Part shown: in pieces, positions 1-5,501 of the stretch | Layout: each line of letters starts with the position of its first letter | How positions within the stretch are numbered: the first letter of the stretch is position 1 | Assembly (NCBI GenBank): GCA_023230585.1 | Contig: JALNXB010000091.1 | Location: 1-5,501 of the forward strand | Source of the DNA: a bacterium | GTDB taxonomy: Bacteria; Ratteibacteria; UBA8468; B48-G9; JAFGKM01 | DNA length: 5,501 bases | Reading direction: 5' to 3' | The notes under the pieces: model-generated | Seen by the model: the letters and a program-made list of their open reading frames with translations, nothing else | Told to the model about the DNA's origin: nothing | Database searches by the model: none | Translations under genes and position numbers: made by a program

Positions 1-460
1 CTTCTGGGGTTTTGTCTGCACTTAAACGAGTCGAAACATCCCTATATAGAGCGCCTTTAGGGTTTGTTGATGGTTTCCACCCGCTCTTATTTCCTGGGCA
101 GATAAAGAGCCGGTAATCTGATACATATTTTGGGGTTTCAAGAGACGGTTCTTCGGGGTTAGGCATACCTACAAGAAGTCCAAGAGAACAGTTGGTTTTT
201 GATGAAAAATGTCCATAACCTGATGCAGAAGCCCAGCGAGTGTCATCAAAATTATAGTAAGGGAACCATCCCCCCCAATCTTGAGCGTACATATTTAAAG
301 CGAGACCTAATTGCCTCAAGTTATTCATACAAGCTGTCATCCGTGCTCTTGCCCTTGCTCTGTCGAGGGCTGGTAACAACATAGAAGCCAAAATCCCTAT
401 AATAGCAATAACAACAAGCAACTCTATAAGGGTGAACCCTCTACTTTTTTTGTTTCTCAT
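1..460 (-). CDS. Type IV pilin-like / pseudopilin protein with N-terminal methylation motif, partial (3' end beyond window)
   Basis: Reading leftwards from the ATG at 458-460, the frame is open for 153 codons to the window edge, so the C-terminus is missing. The protein begins with a short basic leader (MRNKKSRG) and then FTLIELLVVIAIIGILASML, the class III prepilin signal. Cleavage by prepilin peptidase is expected between Gly8 and Phe9, with Glu13 as the conserved Glu5 of the mature form. A single hydrophobic helix covers about residues 9-31. The following stretch (RMTACMNNLRQLGLALNMYA, about 40-59) and a later FICPGN (about 120-125) match the short pseudopilin-like proteins that are abundant in Lentisphaerae, Planctomycetes and Omnitrophota-like genomes. 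Their roles are mostly unknown; export or surface display through a type II secretion or type IV pilus machine is inferred. The start is supported by a strong AAAGGGGGTG ribosome site 7 nt upstream. It has its own promoter and is separated from the leu operon by a terminator, so no link to leucine synthesis is implied. Confidence 0.88.
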   Translation of the reverse strand, partial: MRNKKSRGFTLIELLVVIAIIGILASMLLPALDRARARARMTACMNNLRQLGLALNMYAQDWGGWFPYYNFDDTRWASASGYGHFSSKTNCSLGLLVGMPNPEEPSLETPKYVSDYRLFICPGNKSGWKPSTNPKGALYRDVSTRLSADKTPE

Positions 461-482
461 ACTTATACACCCCCTTTCCGTT

Positions 483-503
483 TTTAACAATCAGTTTGTT
501 AAA
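483..503. repeat. Perfect inverted repeat (8-bp arms) just upstream of the pilin-like gene
   Basis: TTTAACAA at 483-490 is followed by TCAGT and the exact reverse complement TTGTTAAA at 496-503. It lies in the predicted 5' leader of the pilin-like gene, a few bases before its ribosome site (about 468-477). It could be an operator for a dimeric repressor or an AU-rich RNA hairpin affecting translation. It is not followed by a U-tract in the gene's direction, so it is not a terminator. The symmetry is seen directly; the function is inferred. Confidence 0.5.
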
Positions 504-598
504 TTTCTATAAGTAGTATACAAACGAAACTATTTTAAGTATTTCAGTTAAAGAACGCTATAATCAAGAGGTTTAAAATTAGAATGTACTTTGTTTTT

Positions 599-628
599 AG
601 TTTACTCTATTACCGTCGATTTTGTCAA
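599..628 (-). promoter_or_regulatory. Candidate sigma70-type promoter of the pilin-like gene
   Basis: On the minus strand a perfect -35 box TTGACA (628-623) is followed after 18 bp by TAAACT (604-599), a 4/6 match to the -10 consensus. The leader to the ATG at 460 would be about 130 nt. A second possible -10, TATACT at 520-515, lies closer to the gene but has no good -35. The 240 bases between the terminator and the pilin-like gene hold nothing else I can identify. Confidence 0.5.
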
Positions 629-701
629 GCAATTTATAACCTTTTGATATGGTAATTACAAAGGTTTGACCTTCGTAGAATATTTTATTCCAACATTAAA
701 T

Positions 702-740
702 AAAAAAAAAAGGGCTGATTTTAAAGTCAGCCCTTTTTTT
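702..740 (-). terminator. Rho-independent terminator of the leu operon (possibly bidirectional)
   Basis: GGGCTGA (712-718) pairs perfectly with TCAGCCC (727-733) around an 8-nt loop. On the minus strand the stem is followed by ten U residues (complement of A702-711), the classic intrinsic terminator. It lies 15 nt past the leuB stop codon. On the plus strand the same stem is followed by seven T (734-740), so it could also stop transcription from the other side; no plus-strand gene is visible there. Confidence 0.93.
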
Positions 741-748
741 ATCTTATT

Positions 749-1834
749 TTAATCTTTAATTTCTTTTACAAATTTGGAAATCAAGTCACCGACTTCATTG
801 GTTCCCATACCCATTTTGCCAGCCTCAAGACTCTTAATATGTTTTTCTCCAGTTGCTTTTACAATCGCTTTTTCTACCATAAGGGCTGCTTCTTCCTCAC
901 CAAGTATTTCAAGCATCATCCCGCCAGCAGAAATAGTTGCTATGGGACATGCCACATTTTTTCCTGTATATTTTGGTGCAGAGCCGTGGATCGGTTCAAA
1001 CATACTAACACCGTTAGGGTTGATGTTACCGCCGGCGGCAATACCAAGCCCGCCTTGAGTCATTGCACCAAGGTCGGTAATGATATCGCCAAACATATTG
1101 TTTGTAACAACTACATCAAACCATTCTGGATTTTTAATCATCCACATACAGGTCGCATCAACAAAAGCAAAATCAAGTTTTATATCAGTAAATTCTTTTT
1201 TTATTTCTCCTGCAGTTCTTCTCCAGAGGTCGCCTGCGTAAGTTAAAACATTGGCTTTATCTACAACTGTAAGATTTTTAGCACGATTTCTTTTTCTTGC
1301 GTACTCAAAGGCGTATCTGATACATCTCTCGACCCCTTTTTTTGTATTAACATCTAATTGAGTAGCAATCTCATCGTCAGTACCTTTCTTTACACTTCCT
1401 CCAATACCGCTATATGCGCCTTCAGTGTTTTCTCTTACAACAATATAATCTATATCTTTTGGTTCTTTATTTTTTAGAGGATGCCAAACGCCTGGGTAAA
1501 GTTTTATTGGTCTGAGGTTAATATACTGGTCAAGTTCAAATCTGATCTTCAACAAAATTTCTTTTTCTAAAATTCCGGGAGCAACATCAGGATGCCCAAC
1601 AGCTCCAAGGAATATAGAATCAAACTGTTTTAATTCATTTATAGCAGATTCAGGCAATGTTTCACCTGTTTTAAGGTATCTTTCTCCACCAAAGTCGTAT
1701 GTTTCTGTATCGAGAGTAAAACCATATCTTTCAGAAGCTGCTTCAACCACTTTTAAACCTTCTCTAATTATTTCTTCACCAATTCCATCGCCAGGTATAA
1801 CTGCTATTCGATATTTTCTTTTTGAGCTACCCAT
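749..1834 (-). CDS. leuB: 3-isopropylmalate dehydrogenase (LeuB, type 2-like)
   Basis: Third step of leucine synthesis: oxidation and decarboxylation of 3-isopropylmalate to 2-ketoisocaproate in the cytoplasm. The 361-residue protein has the full family pattern: VIPGDGIG (12-19), Arg98/Arg108/Arg134 for the malate carboxylates, Tyr141 and Lys193 as catalytic pair, and Asp226, Asp250 and Asp254 as divalent-metal ligands (by analogy with Thermus LeuB). Leu94-Leu95 match the hydrophobic pocket for the isopropyl group. RFELDQYINLRP (98-109) and PGVWHPL resemble the actinobacterial LeuB type 2 group and the related tartrate/malate dehydrogenases rather than E. coli LeuB; operon context decides for LeuB. 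The coenzyme loop reads HGSAPKYTG (283-291), with Lys288-Tyr289 where NAD enzymes have Asp-Ile, and Cys296 where Asn is usual. The start overlaps the end of leuD by 31 nt, is backed by GGAGG 8 nt upstream, and no alternative ATG precedes the VIPGDGIG strand. Last gene before the terminator. Confidence 0.93.
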   Translation of the reverse strand: MGSSKRKYRIAVIPGDGIGEEIIREGLKVVEAASERYGFTLDTETYDFGGERYLKTGETLPESAINELKQFDSIFLGAVGHPDVAPGILEKEILLKIRFELDQYINLRPIKLYPGVWHPLKNKEPKDIDYIVVRENTEGAYSGIGGSVKKGTDDEIATQLDVNTKKGVERCIRYAFEYARKRNRAKNLTVVDKANVLTYAGDLWRRTAGEIKKEFTDIKLDFAFVDATCMWMIKNPEWFDVVVTNNMFGDIITDLGAMTQGGLGIAAGGNINPNGVSMFEPIHGSAPKYTGKNVACPIATISAGGMMLEILGEEEAALMVEKAIVKATGEKHIKSLEAGKMGMGTNEVGDLISKFVKEIKD

Positions 1835-2298
1835 CTCATCAACCCTCCTGTTTTTATGATTTCCTGTAAAAATTCAGGATATTTGTTAAACTTGTATTCT
1901 TTTTTGTTTGTAAGGTTTCTAATCACTCCGTTATCAAAATCTATTTCAAGTTCATCGCTTTCATTTATTTCTTTTGATTCAGGTAATTCTATAACTGGTA
2001 AACCAATATTAATGGCGTTTCTTAAAAAAATTCGAGCAAAACTTTTTGCTATTACAGCAGAGATGTTACAGTTTTTTATTGCAACAGGAGCGTGTTCTCT
2101 ACTTGAGCCGCACCCAAAATTTTCACCAGCTACTATTACATCATTATGAGATACTTTTTTATGAAAATTTGCACCAAATGTTTCCATACAATGAGATGCA
2201 AGTTCTTTTCCATCTGTTGTGTCAAGATATTTTGCTGCTATAATATCATCAGTGTTAATATGTTCTCCAAATTTCCAGACTTTTCCTATTACTTTCAT
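1804..2298 (-). CDS. leuD: 3-isopropylmalate dehydratase small subunit (LeuD, short type 2 form)
   Basis: Small subunit of isopropylmalate isomerase. It pairs with LeuC to convert 2-isopropylmalate to 3-isopropylmalate through 2-isopropylmaleate and supplies the swivelling domain that closes the active site. At 164 residues it is the short form found in archaea and many anaerobes, not the roughly 200-residue E. coli type. It begins with KVIGKVWKFGEHINTDDII (2-20), has the family signature NFGCGSSREHAP (60-71) with the catalytic-site Ser/Arg, and ends with the KTGGLM motif (149-154). The substrate-selecting loop after AAK reads YLDT (24-27); its Thr is closer to isopropylmalate isomerases than to homoaconitases as I recall that comparison, but this is weak evidence. 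GGAGG lies 4 nt before the ATG, a short spacing. Its last 31 nt overlap leuB in another frame. Confidence 0.94.
   Translation of the reverse strand: MKVIGKVWKFGEHINTDDIIAAKYLDTTDGKELASHCMETFGANFHKKVSHNDVIVAGENFGCGSSREHAPVAIKNCNISAVIAKSFARIFLRNAINIGLPVIELPESKEINESDELEIDFDNGVIRNLTNKKEYKFNKYPEFLQEIIKTGGLMRWVAQKENIE
1843..1849 (-). promoter_or_regulatory. leuB ribosome binding site inside leuD
   Basis: AGGAGGG on the minus strand, 8 nt before the leuB ATG, lies within the coding sequence of leuD (codons for about residues 150-152). It fixes the leuB start at 1834 and implies that leuB ribosomes load while leuD is still being translated, a normal arrangement for translational coupling. Confidence 0.85.
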
Positions 2299-2336
2299 TT
2301 TTCCTCCGTGGCGGGTATATGTCCATAATTTTAGGG

Positions 2337-3596
2337 TTAGATTTCATCAGGGTGAGATATTTGTCCTTTAATAGCTGAAGCAGCCGCAACTTCTGGTCCA
2401 GAAAGATAAACGTAACTTTCAATATGCCCCATTCGTCCTATAAAATTTCTATTTGTGGTTGCAATAGCTACTTCTCCTTTACCAATAACTCCCATATGTC
2501 CACCGAGACAAGGACCACAGGTGGGTGGGCTGATTATACAACCTGCTTCCAGAAAAATAGATATGAGACCTTCTTTAACAGCTTGTTTGTATATTTTGGG
2601 AGTGGCTGGAATGATAATACATCTTACATTAGAATCAACAGTTTGACCGTTAAATATAGAAGCGGCTCTTCTTAGGTCGCTTATACGACCATTTGTGCAA
2701 GAACCTATAACTGCTTGGTCAATATTAGTGTTTTTATAAAACATTACATTCTTAGAATTGCTTGGCAGGTGTGGGGCTGCAACTTGAGGTTCAATTTTTG
2801 ATACATCGATACTAATGATTTGTTCGTATTCAGCGTTGGTATCGCTTGTAATAAAAGGTAACCTTGTTTCTGAGGTAACGCTTGTAACAAAATTTTGTGT
2901 TATGTCGTCTGGAGGAATAATACCATTTTTAGCGCCAGCTTCAATTGCCATATTACAAATTGTAAATCTATCGTCCATAGGTAAGTTGTCAATAACTTCG
3001 CCAGTAAACTCCATAGATTTGTATGCAGCTCCGTCAACTCCAATTTTTCCGATAGTATATAAAATTAAGTCTTTTCCTCCAACATATTTATTTCTTTTAC
3101 CGTAATAATGAAATTTGAGGGTAGGGGGAACTTTAAGCCATACTGTACCAGTAACCATAGCACCAGCAATATCAGTGCTTCCCATTCCGGTAGAAAACGC
3201 ACCAACCGCACCATAGGTGCAGGTATGACTGTCTGCTCCAACAATTAAATCTCCCGGTAGGGTTAGCCCTTTCTCTGGTAAAAGAGCGTGTTCTATGCCT
3301 ACTTCTCCAAGTTCGTAAAATTTTGCTCCATACTCTTTTGAAAATTCCCTAAGTATCTTAACCATTTCAGCGCTTCTAATATCTTTACAAGGAGTGAAAT
3401 GGTCTGGAACAAGAACTATCTTTTCTGGACAGAAGAGATTTTTAGCACCAAACTTATGGAACTCTTCAATAGCAAGAGGAGCAGTTATATCATTAGCAAG
3501 AACAATATCTACCTTACTTTCAACAAACTCGCCTGGTTCAACCATATCCTTGCCTGAATGGTTAGCAATAATCTTTTCGCTTATGGTCATAGCCAT
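2337..3596 (-). CDS. leuC: 3-isopropylmalate dehydratase large subunit (LeuC, type 2 form)
   Basis: Large, catalytic subunit of isopropylmalate isomerase, an aconitase-family enzyme with a labile [4Fe-4S] cluster. The three cluster cysteines are Cys300 (VIGSCTNGR) and Cys360/Cys363 (PPTCGPCLGG). Other signatures are PDHFTP (64-69), VGADSHTCTYGA (119-130), FSTGMGSTD (134-142) and TTNRNFIGRMG (380-390). At 419 residues it is the shorter type 2 class shared with archaeal LeuC and homoaconitase; the roughly 466-residue E. coli form is different. Homoaconitase is the main alternative by sequence, but placement between leuA and leuD/leuB argues for leucine synthesis. Start: of two in-frame ATGs (3596 and 3590) the first sits 9 nt from AGGAG, the second 15 nt, so the first is chosen. 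Six bases separate it from the leuA stop. Confidence 0.95.
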   Translation of the reverse strand: MAMTISEKIIANHSGKDMVEPGEFVESKVDIVLANDITAPLAIEEFHKFGAKNLFCPEKIVLVPDHFTPCKDIRSAEMVKILREFSKEYGAKFYELGEVGIEHALLPEKGLTLPGDLIVGADSHTCTYGAVGAFSTGMGSTDIAGAMVTGTVWLKVPPTLKFHYYGKRNKYVGGKDLILYTIGKIGVDGAAYKSMEFTGEVIDNLPMDDRFTICNMAIEAGAKNGIIPPDDITQNFVTSVTSETRLPFITSDTNAEYEQIISIDVSKIEPQVAAPHLPSNSKNVMFYKNTNIDQAVIGSCTNGRISDLRRAASIFNGQTVDSNVRCIIIPATPKIYKQAVKEGLISIFLEAGCIISPPTCGPCLGGHMGVIGKGEVAIATTNRNFIGRMGHIESYVYLSGPEVAAASAIKGQISHPDEI

Positions 3597-3602
3597 TTTA
3601 AT

Positions 3603-5129
3603 CTACTCCTTTATATTGTTTTTAAAATATTTCCTCATTAAATATCTGTTTATAGCATTGATGTACGCCTTAGCGCTTGCTTCTATAATATCGGTGCTAA
3701 AACCTTTATCGACTACTCTTACAGAATCTATTTCTAAAGAAACCATAACTTCACCTTGAGCATCTTTTCCGCCAGTAATAGCAGAGATTTTATAATCTTT
3801 TAGAATTGGGGTAATACCTGTTATTCTGTCGATAGCTTTATATATAGCATCAACAGGACCGTCTCCTCTTGAAGCATCTTCAAACACATTATCATCCTTT
3901 TTTATTCTTACTGTGGCACTGGGTATAGTTGATGAACCAGATAAGATATGAAAGTAATCAAGTGTATATATGGGTTCCCCTGTTCTTGTTTCTTCTTCCT
4001 CTGCGATGACTATTAAATCAATATCTGTAATATCTTTCTTTTTATCTGCAAGTTTTTTAAATTTTTCAAATACTTTGTCAAGTTGTGAATCTTCTAAATA
4101 AAACCCAAGTGTTTCTAAACGGGCTTTCAAGGCGTGCCTTCCTGAATGTTTGCCAAGAACAAGTTCGCTAGCAGGTTTACCTATTGTTTCAGAACTCATT
4201 ATTTCATAAGTTTCTCTATTTTTTAAAACACCGTCTTGATGAATTCCCGACTCGTGCCTAAAAGCATTTTCTCCAACAATGGCTTTGTTTGGTTGGACAG
4301 GAATACCAGTAAGAGAAGCAACCATTCTGCTTGTTCTATAGATTTCTTTTGTATTTATATTTGTTTCAAGGTTATAGAAACCTTTCTTTATGGCAAGGTT
4401 CATTACTATCTCTTCAAGAGCTGCACTTCCAGCCCTCTCACCAATTCCGTTTATTGTGCATTCTATCTGGCGTGCTCCATTTGCTATTGCTGCAAGAGAG
4501 TTTGCGACCGCAAGTCCAAGGTCGTTGTGACAGTGGACACTAATAACAATCTTTGATGGTAATCGTTCTTTAAGAAATTTTATTAGAGTAGCGTATTCGT
4601 AAGGAGTAGCAAACCCAACAGTATCGGGTATATTGAGAGTGGTTGCTCCTTCTCCTGCTACGGTTTTTGCAAATTCAAGAAGAAATTCTGGTTCTGTCCT
4701 TGAAGCGTCTTCAGGTGAAAATTCTATATCATCAATAAATTTTTTTGCAAAGCGGGTCTTTTCTGCAGCAATTTTTAATATTTCACCCTTTGCTTTTTTT
4801 AATTTGTATTCTCTATGTATCTCTGAAGTAGCAAGGAAAATATGTAAACGTGGCTTGGTTGCTTTTTCAAGAGCCTTTACTGCAGCTTCTATATCTTTAT
4901 TTACACATCGTGCAAGAGCACAAATAACTGGTTTTTTTATTCTTTCACTAATTATTCTAACAGCTTTGGCATCATCTGTGGAAGTAATTGGAAAACCAGC
5001 TTCTATTATGTCTACTCCAAGTTTTTCAAGTTGTTCTGCAATCTTAATCTTCTCTTCACTTGTTAAACTTGCCCCAGGAGATTGTTCTCCATCCCTGAGG
5101 GTAGTATCAAATATTAACACTTTTTCCAT
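3603..5129 (-). CDS. leuA: 2-isopropylmalate synthase (LeuA)
   Basis: Committed step of leucine synthesis: condensation of acetyl-CoA with 2-ketoisovalerate to 2-isopropylmalate. The 508 residues are the normal length for a bacterial LeuA with a regulatory domain. The N-terminal TIM barrel carries FDTTLRDGEQSPG (7-19; Asp8 is the first metal ligand), SVHCHNDLGLA (197-207; His199 and His201 metal ligands), INGIGERAG (226-234) and GENAFRHESGIHQDG (286-300). The subdomain GKHSGRHAL (326-334) follows. About residues 385-505 form the LeuA dimer/allosteric domain with GDGPVDA (422-428) and GKDAQGEV (454-461), so leucine feedback inhibition is expected. Homocitrate and citramalate synthases are less likely given this domain set and the leuCDB neighbours. 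Oddity: position 235 is Ser (AGT) where LeuA normally has the Asn metal ligand of GERAGN. The start has AAGGAG 5 nt upstream. It is the first gene of the operon, and the promoter lies about 50-80 bp upstream. Confidence 0.95.
   Translation of the reverse strand: MEKVLIFDTTLRDGEQSPGASLTSEEKIKIAEQLEKLGVDIIEAGFPITSTDDAKAVRIISERIKKPVICALARCVNKDIEAAVKALEKATKPRLHIFLATSEIHREYKLKKAKGEILKIAAEKTRFAKKFIDDIEFSPEDASRTEPEFLLEFAKTVAGEGATTLNIPDTVGFATPYEYATLIKFLKERLPSKIVISVHCHNDLGLAVANSLAAIANGARQIECTINGIGERAGSAALEEIVMNLAIKKGFYNLETNINTKEIYRTSRMVASLTGIPVQPNKAIVGENAFRHESGIHQDGVLKNRETYEIMSSETIGKPASELVLGKHSGRHALKARLETLGFYLEDSQLDKVFEKFKKLADKKKDITDIDLIVIAEEEETRTGEPIYTLDYFHILSGSSTIPSATVRIKKDDNVFEDASRGDGPVDAIYKAIDRITGITPILKDYKISAITGGKDAQGEVMVSLEIDSVRVVDKGFSTDIIEASAKAYINAINRYLMRKYFKNNIKE
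3606..3611 (-). promoter_or_regulatory. leuC ribosome binding site in the last leuA codons
   Basis: AAGGAG on the minus strand is formed by the final Lys-Glu codons (AAG GAG) of leuA directly before its TAG stop. It lies 9 nt from the leuC ATG. The arrangement suggests termination-reinitiation coupling between leuA and leuC. Confidence 0.8.
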
Positions 5130-5181
5130 AATTTCTCCTTTACTGGTGAGGATTTTTTATTAGAGTGGATTTCCAATTTAA

Positions 5182-5210
5182 ATTTTACCACAAAATAAGT
5201 TTATTTTCAA
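5182..5210 (-). promoter_or_regulatory. Promoter of the leuACDB operon (extended -10)
   Basis: On the minus strand: -35 TTGAAA (5210-5205, 5/6), a 17-bp spacer that ends in TGG, and -10 TAAAAT (5187-5182, 5/6), giving an extended -10 element. Transcription should begin near 5174, leaving a leader of about 45 nt before leuA. Such a short leader has no room for a T-box or a full attenuator, and I see neither, so control, if any, would act at initiation or by LeuA feedback inhibition. Confidence 0.75.
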
Positions 5211-5341
5211 TAACAAGGGGTAAAAAAGTATGGGGTGTCTACTCACTCTGGTACTACGGCGCATACACCTTCTACGCAATGGGGATGTTTGGGGTAGTAA
5301 GTCCCTAAGAGTTTGCAGAGAGGTTAATAGGATGAGGTTTA

Positions 5342-5373
5342 TCCGCCGAAGCTTGTATTGTAGCGTAGGTGGA
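5342..5373. repeat. Imperfect hairpin, possible dispersed palindrome
   Basis: CCGCCGAAGCT (5343-5353) can pair with AGCGTAGGTGG (5362-5372), with one G-T pair and two mismatches, around an 8-nt loop. Sequences of the form 'CCGCCGAAGCTT...GCGTAGG(C/T)GG' recur as intergenic palindromes in many uncultured bacterial genomes. I rely on memory for that and could not compare with the rest of this genome. Confidence 0.45.
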
Positions 5374-5442
5374 GGGGCAGTTAGCAACTTAACCAAAAAC
5401 GAAAGACGTAATGATAAAAAATTAGACTCCCCCTTATTTGTC

Positions 5443-5463
5443 ATTCCGGACTTGATCCGGAAT
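5443..5463. repeat. Perfect palindrome of the ATTCCGGA/TCCGGAAT dispersed-repeat type
   Basis: ATTCCGGA (5443-5450) and TCCGGAAT (5456-5463) are exact reverse complements around CTTGA. Together with the flanking TGTC on the left and CTCGTTTTTT on the right, this matches a REP-like intergenic palindrome common in several bacterial phyla, which gives the familiar false peptide 'IPDQVRND' when translated. On the plus strand the T-run at 5468-5473 could make it act as a weak terminator. Only one copy is visible here. Confidence 0.65.
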
Positions 5464-5501
5464 CTCGTTTTTTATGTTGTGCCTATTACCAGCGTGGGTT
5501 A

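Larger units (their letters stand above)
5130..5501. other. Non-coding region upstream of leuA with dispersed-repeat-like DNA
   Basis: This 372-bp stretch holds the leu promoter next to leuA and, farther out, two hairpin-forming segments. Its base composition is more GC-rich than the neighbouring genes between about 5230 and 5400. Several frames are open on both strands, but none has a convincing start with a ribosome site or recognisable protein similarity, so I do not call a gene. The last 30 bases (5472-5501) hold nothing I recognise. Confidence 0.6.

Noticed and set aside
199..384. Plus-strand 61-codon frame within the pilin-like gene
   Set aside because: It lies opposite the pilin-like coding sequence, which has a clear prepilin signal and ribosome site; the plus frame has no protein-like features.
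749..1834. Tartrate/D-malate dehydrogenase instead of LeuB
   Set aside because: The protein shares several motifs with that group, but the Leu94-Leu95 pocket and its place as last gene of a leuACD operon favour isopropylmalate dehydrogenase.
2299..2336. Short overlapping frame from the ATG in the leuC-leuD gap
   Set aside because: It starts in the gap, runs out of frame into leuD, lacks its own ribosome site and ends after about 20 codons.
2337..3596. Homoaconitase (lysine or coenzyme B pathway) instead of LeuC
   Set aside because: The sequence class includes homoaconitases, but flanking leuA with a LeuA regulatory domain and leuB point to leucine synthesis.
5130..5300. T-box riboswitch upstream of leuA
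   Set aside because: The conserved GGGTGG-containing T-box motif, a terminator/antiterminator pair and a stem I are not found on the minus strand; the predicted leader is too short.
5178..5444. Minus-strand open frame of 88 codons with about a quarter leucine, upstream of leuA; a possible leucine leader peptide
   Set aside because: Its ATG lies inside the dispersed palindrome, it has no convincing ribosome spacing, it is far longer than known leader peptides, and its 3' end runs across the leu promoter, so it would not be on the leu transcript from that promoter. No attenuator hairpin follows it.
5230..5501. Plus-strand frame open from an ATG at 5230 to the window edge (about 90 codons)
   Set aside because: It has no ribosome site, reads through both hairpin repeats (giving the familiar false peptide VIPDLIRN) and shows no recognisable domain.

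Overview
The window carries one complete four-gene leucine biosynthesis operon on the minus strand. It is transcribed from right to left in the order leuA - leuC - leuD - leuB. The 5' part of an unrelated pilin-like gene, also on the minus strand, runs off the left edge. The DNA is AT-rich, with mostly A/T third codon positions. The organism looks like an uncultured bacterium. A short pseudopilin with a GFTLIELL signal followed by an 'NNLRQLGLALNMYAQD'-type sequence is the kind of protein found in large families in Lentisphaerae, Planctomycetes and Omnitrophota-like lineages. This lineage guess is an inference from one partial gene and general style, not a demonstrated assignment.

Layout from the right edge. 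Positions 5130-5501 hold no convincing gene. They contain a perfect 8-bp-arm palindrome of the widespread 'ATTCCGGA...TCCGGAAT' dispersed-repeat type, a second imperfect hairpin, a possible gene relic, and a very good sigma70-type promoter (TTGAAA, 17 bp, extended -10 TGG-TAAAAT) that starts the leu transcript about 45 nt before leuA. leuA (2-isopropylmalate synthase with a C-terminal allosteric domain) is followed 6 nt later by leuC, whose ribosome binding site lies in the last leuA codons. leuD follows 38 nt after leuC, and leuB starts 31 nt inside the end of leuD. A strong intrinsic terminator (702-740) lies 15 nt after leuB. The gap that follows (461-701) holds the promoter and a perfect inverted repeat of the pilin-like gene, which starts at 460.

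The four enzymes cover the whole route from 2-ketoisovalerate plus acetyl-CoA to 2-ketoisocaproate: condensation (LeuA), isomerisation by the LeuC/LeuD iron-sulfur heterodimer, and oxidative decarboxylation (LeuB). LeuC and LeuD are the short 'type 2' forms common in archaea and many anaerobic bacteria. LeuB resembles the actinobacterial 'type 2' LeuB more than the E. coli enzyme. The region is essentially ordinary metabolism. The points that deserve a second look are residue-level: LeuB carries Lys-Tyr where NAD-dependent enzymes carry Asp-Ile, and LeuA carries Ser where a metal-ligand Asn is usual. I found no convincing undescribed system.
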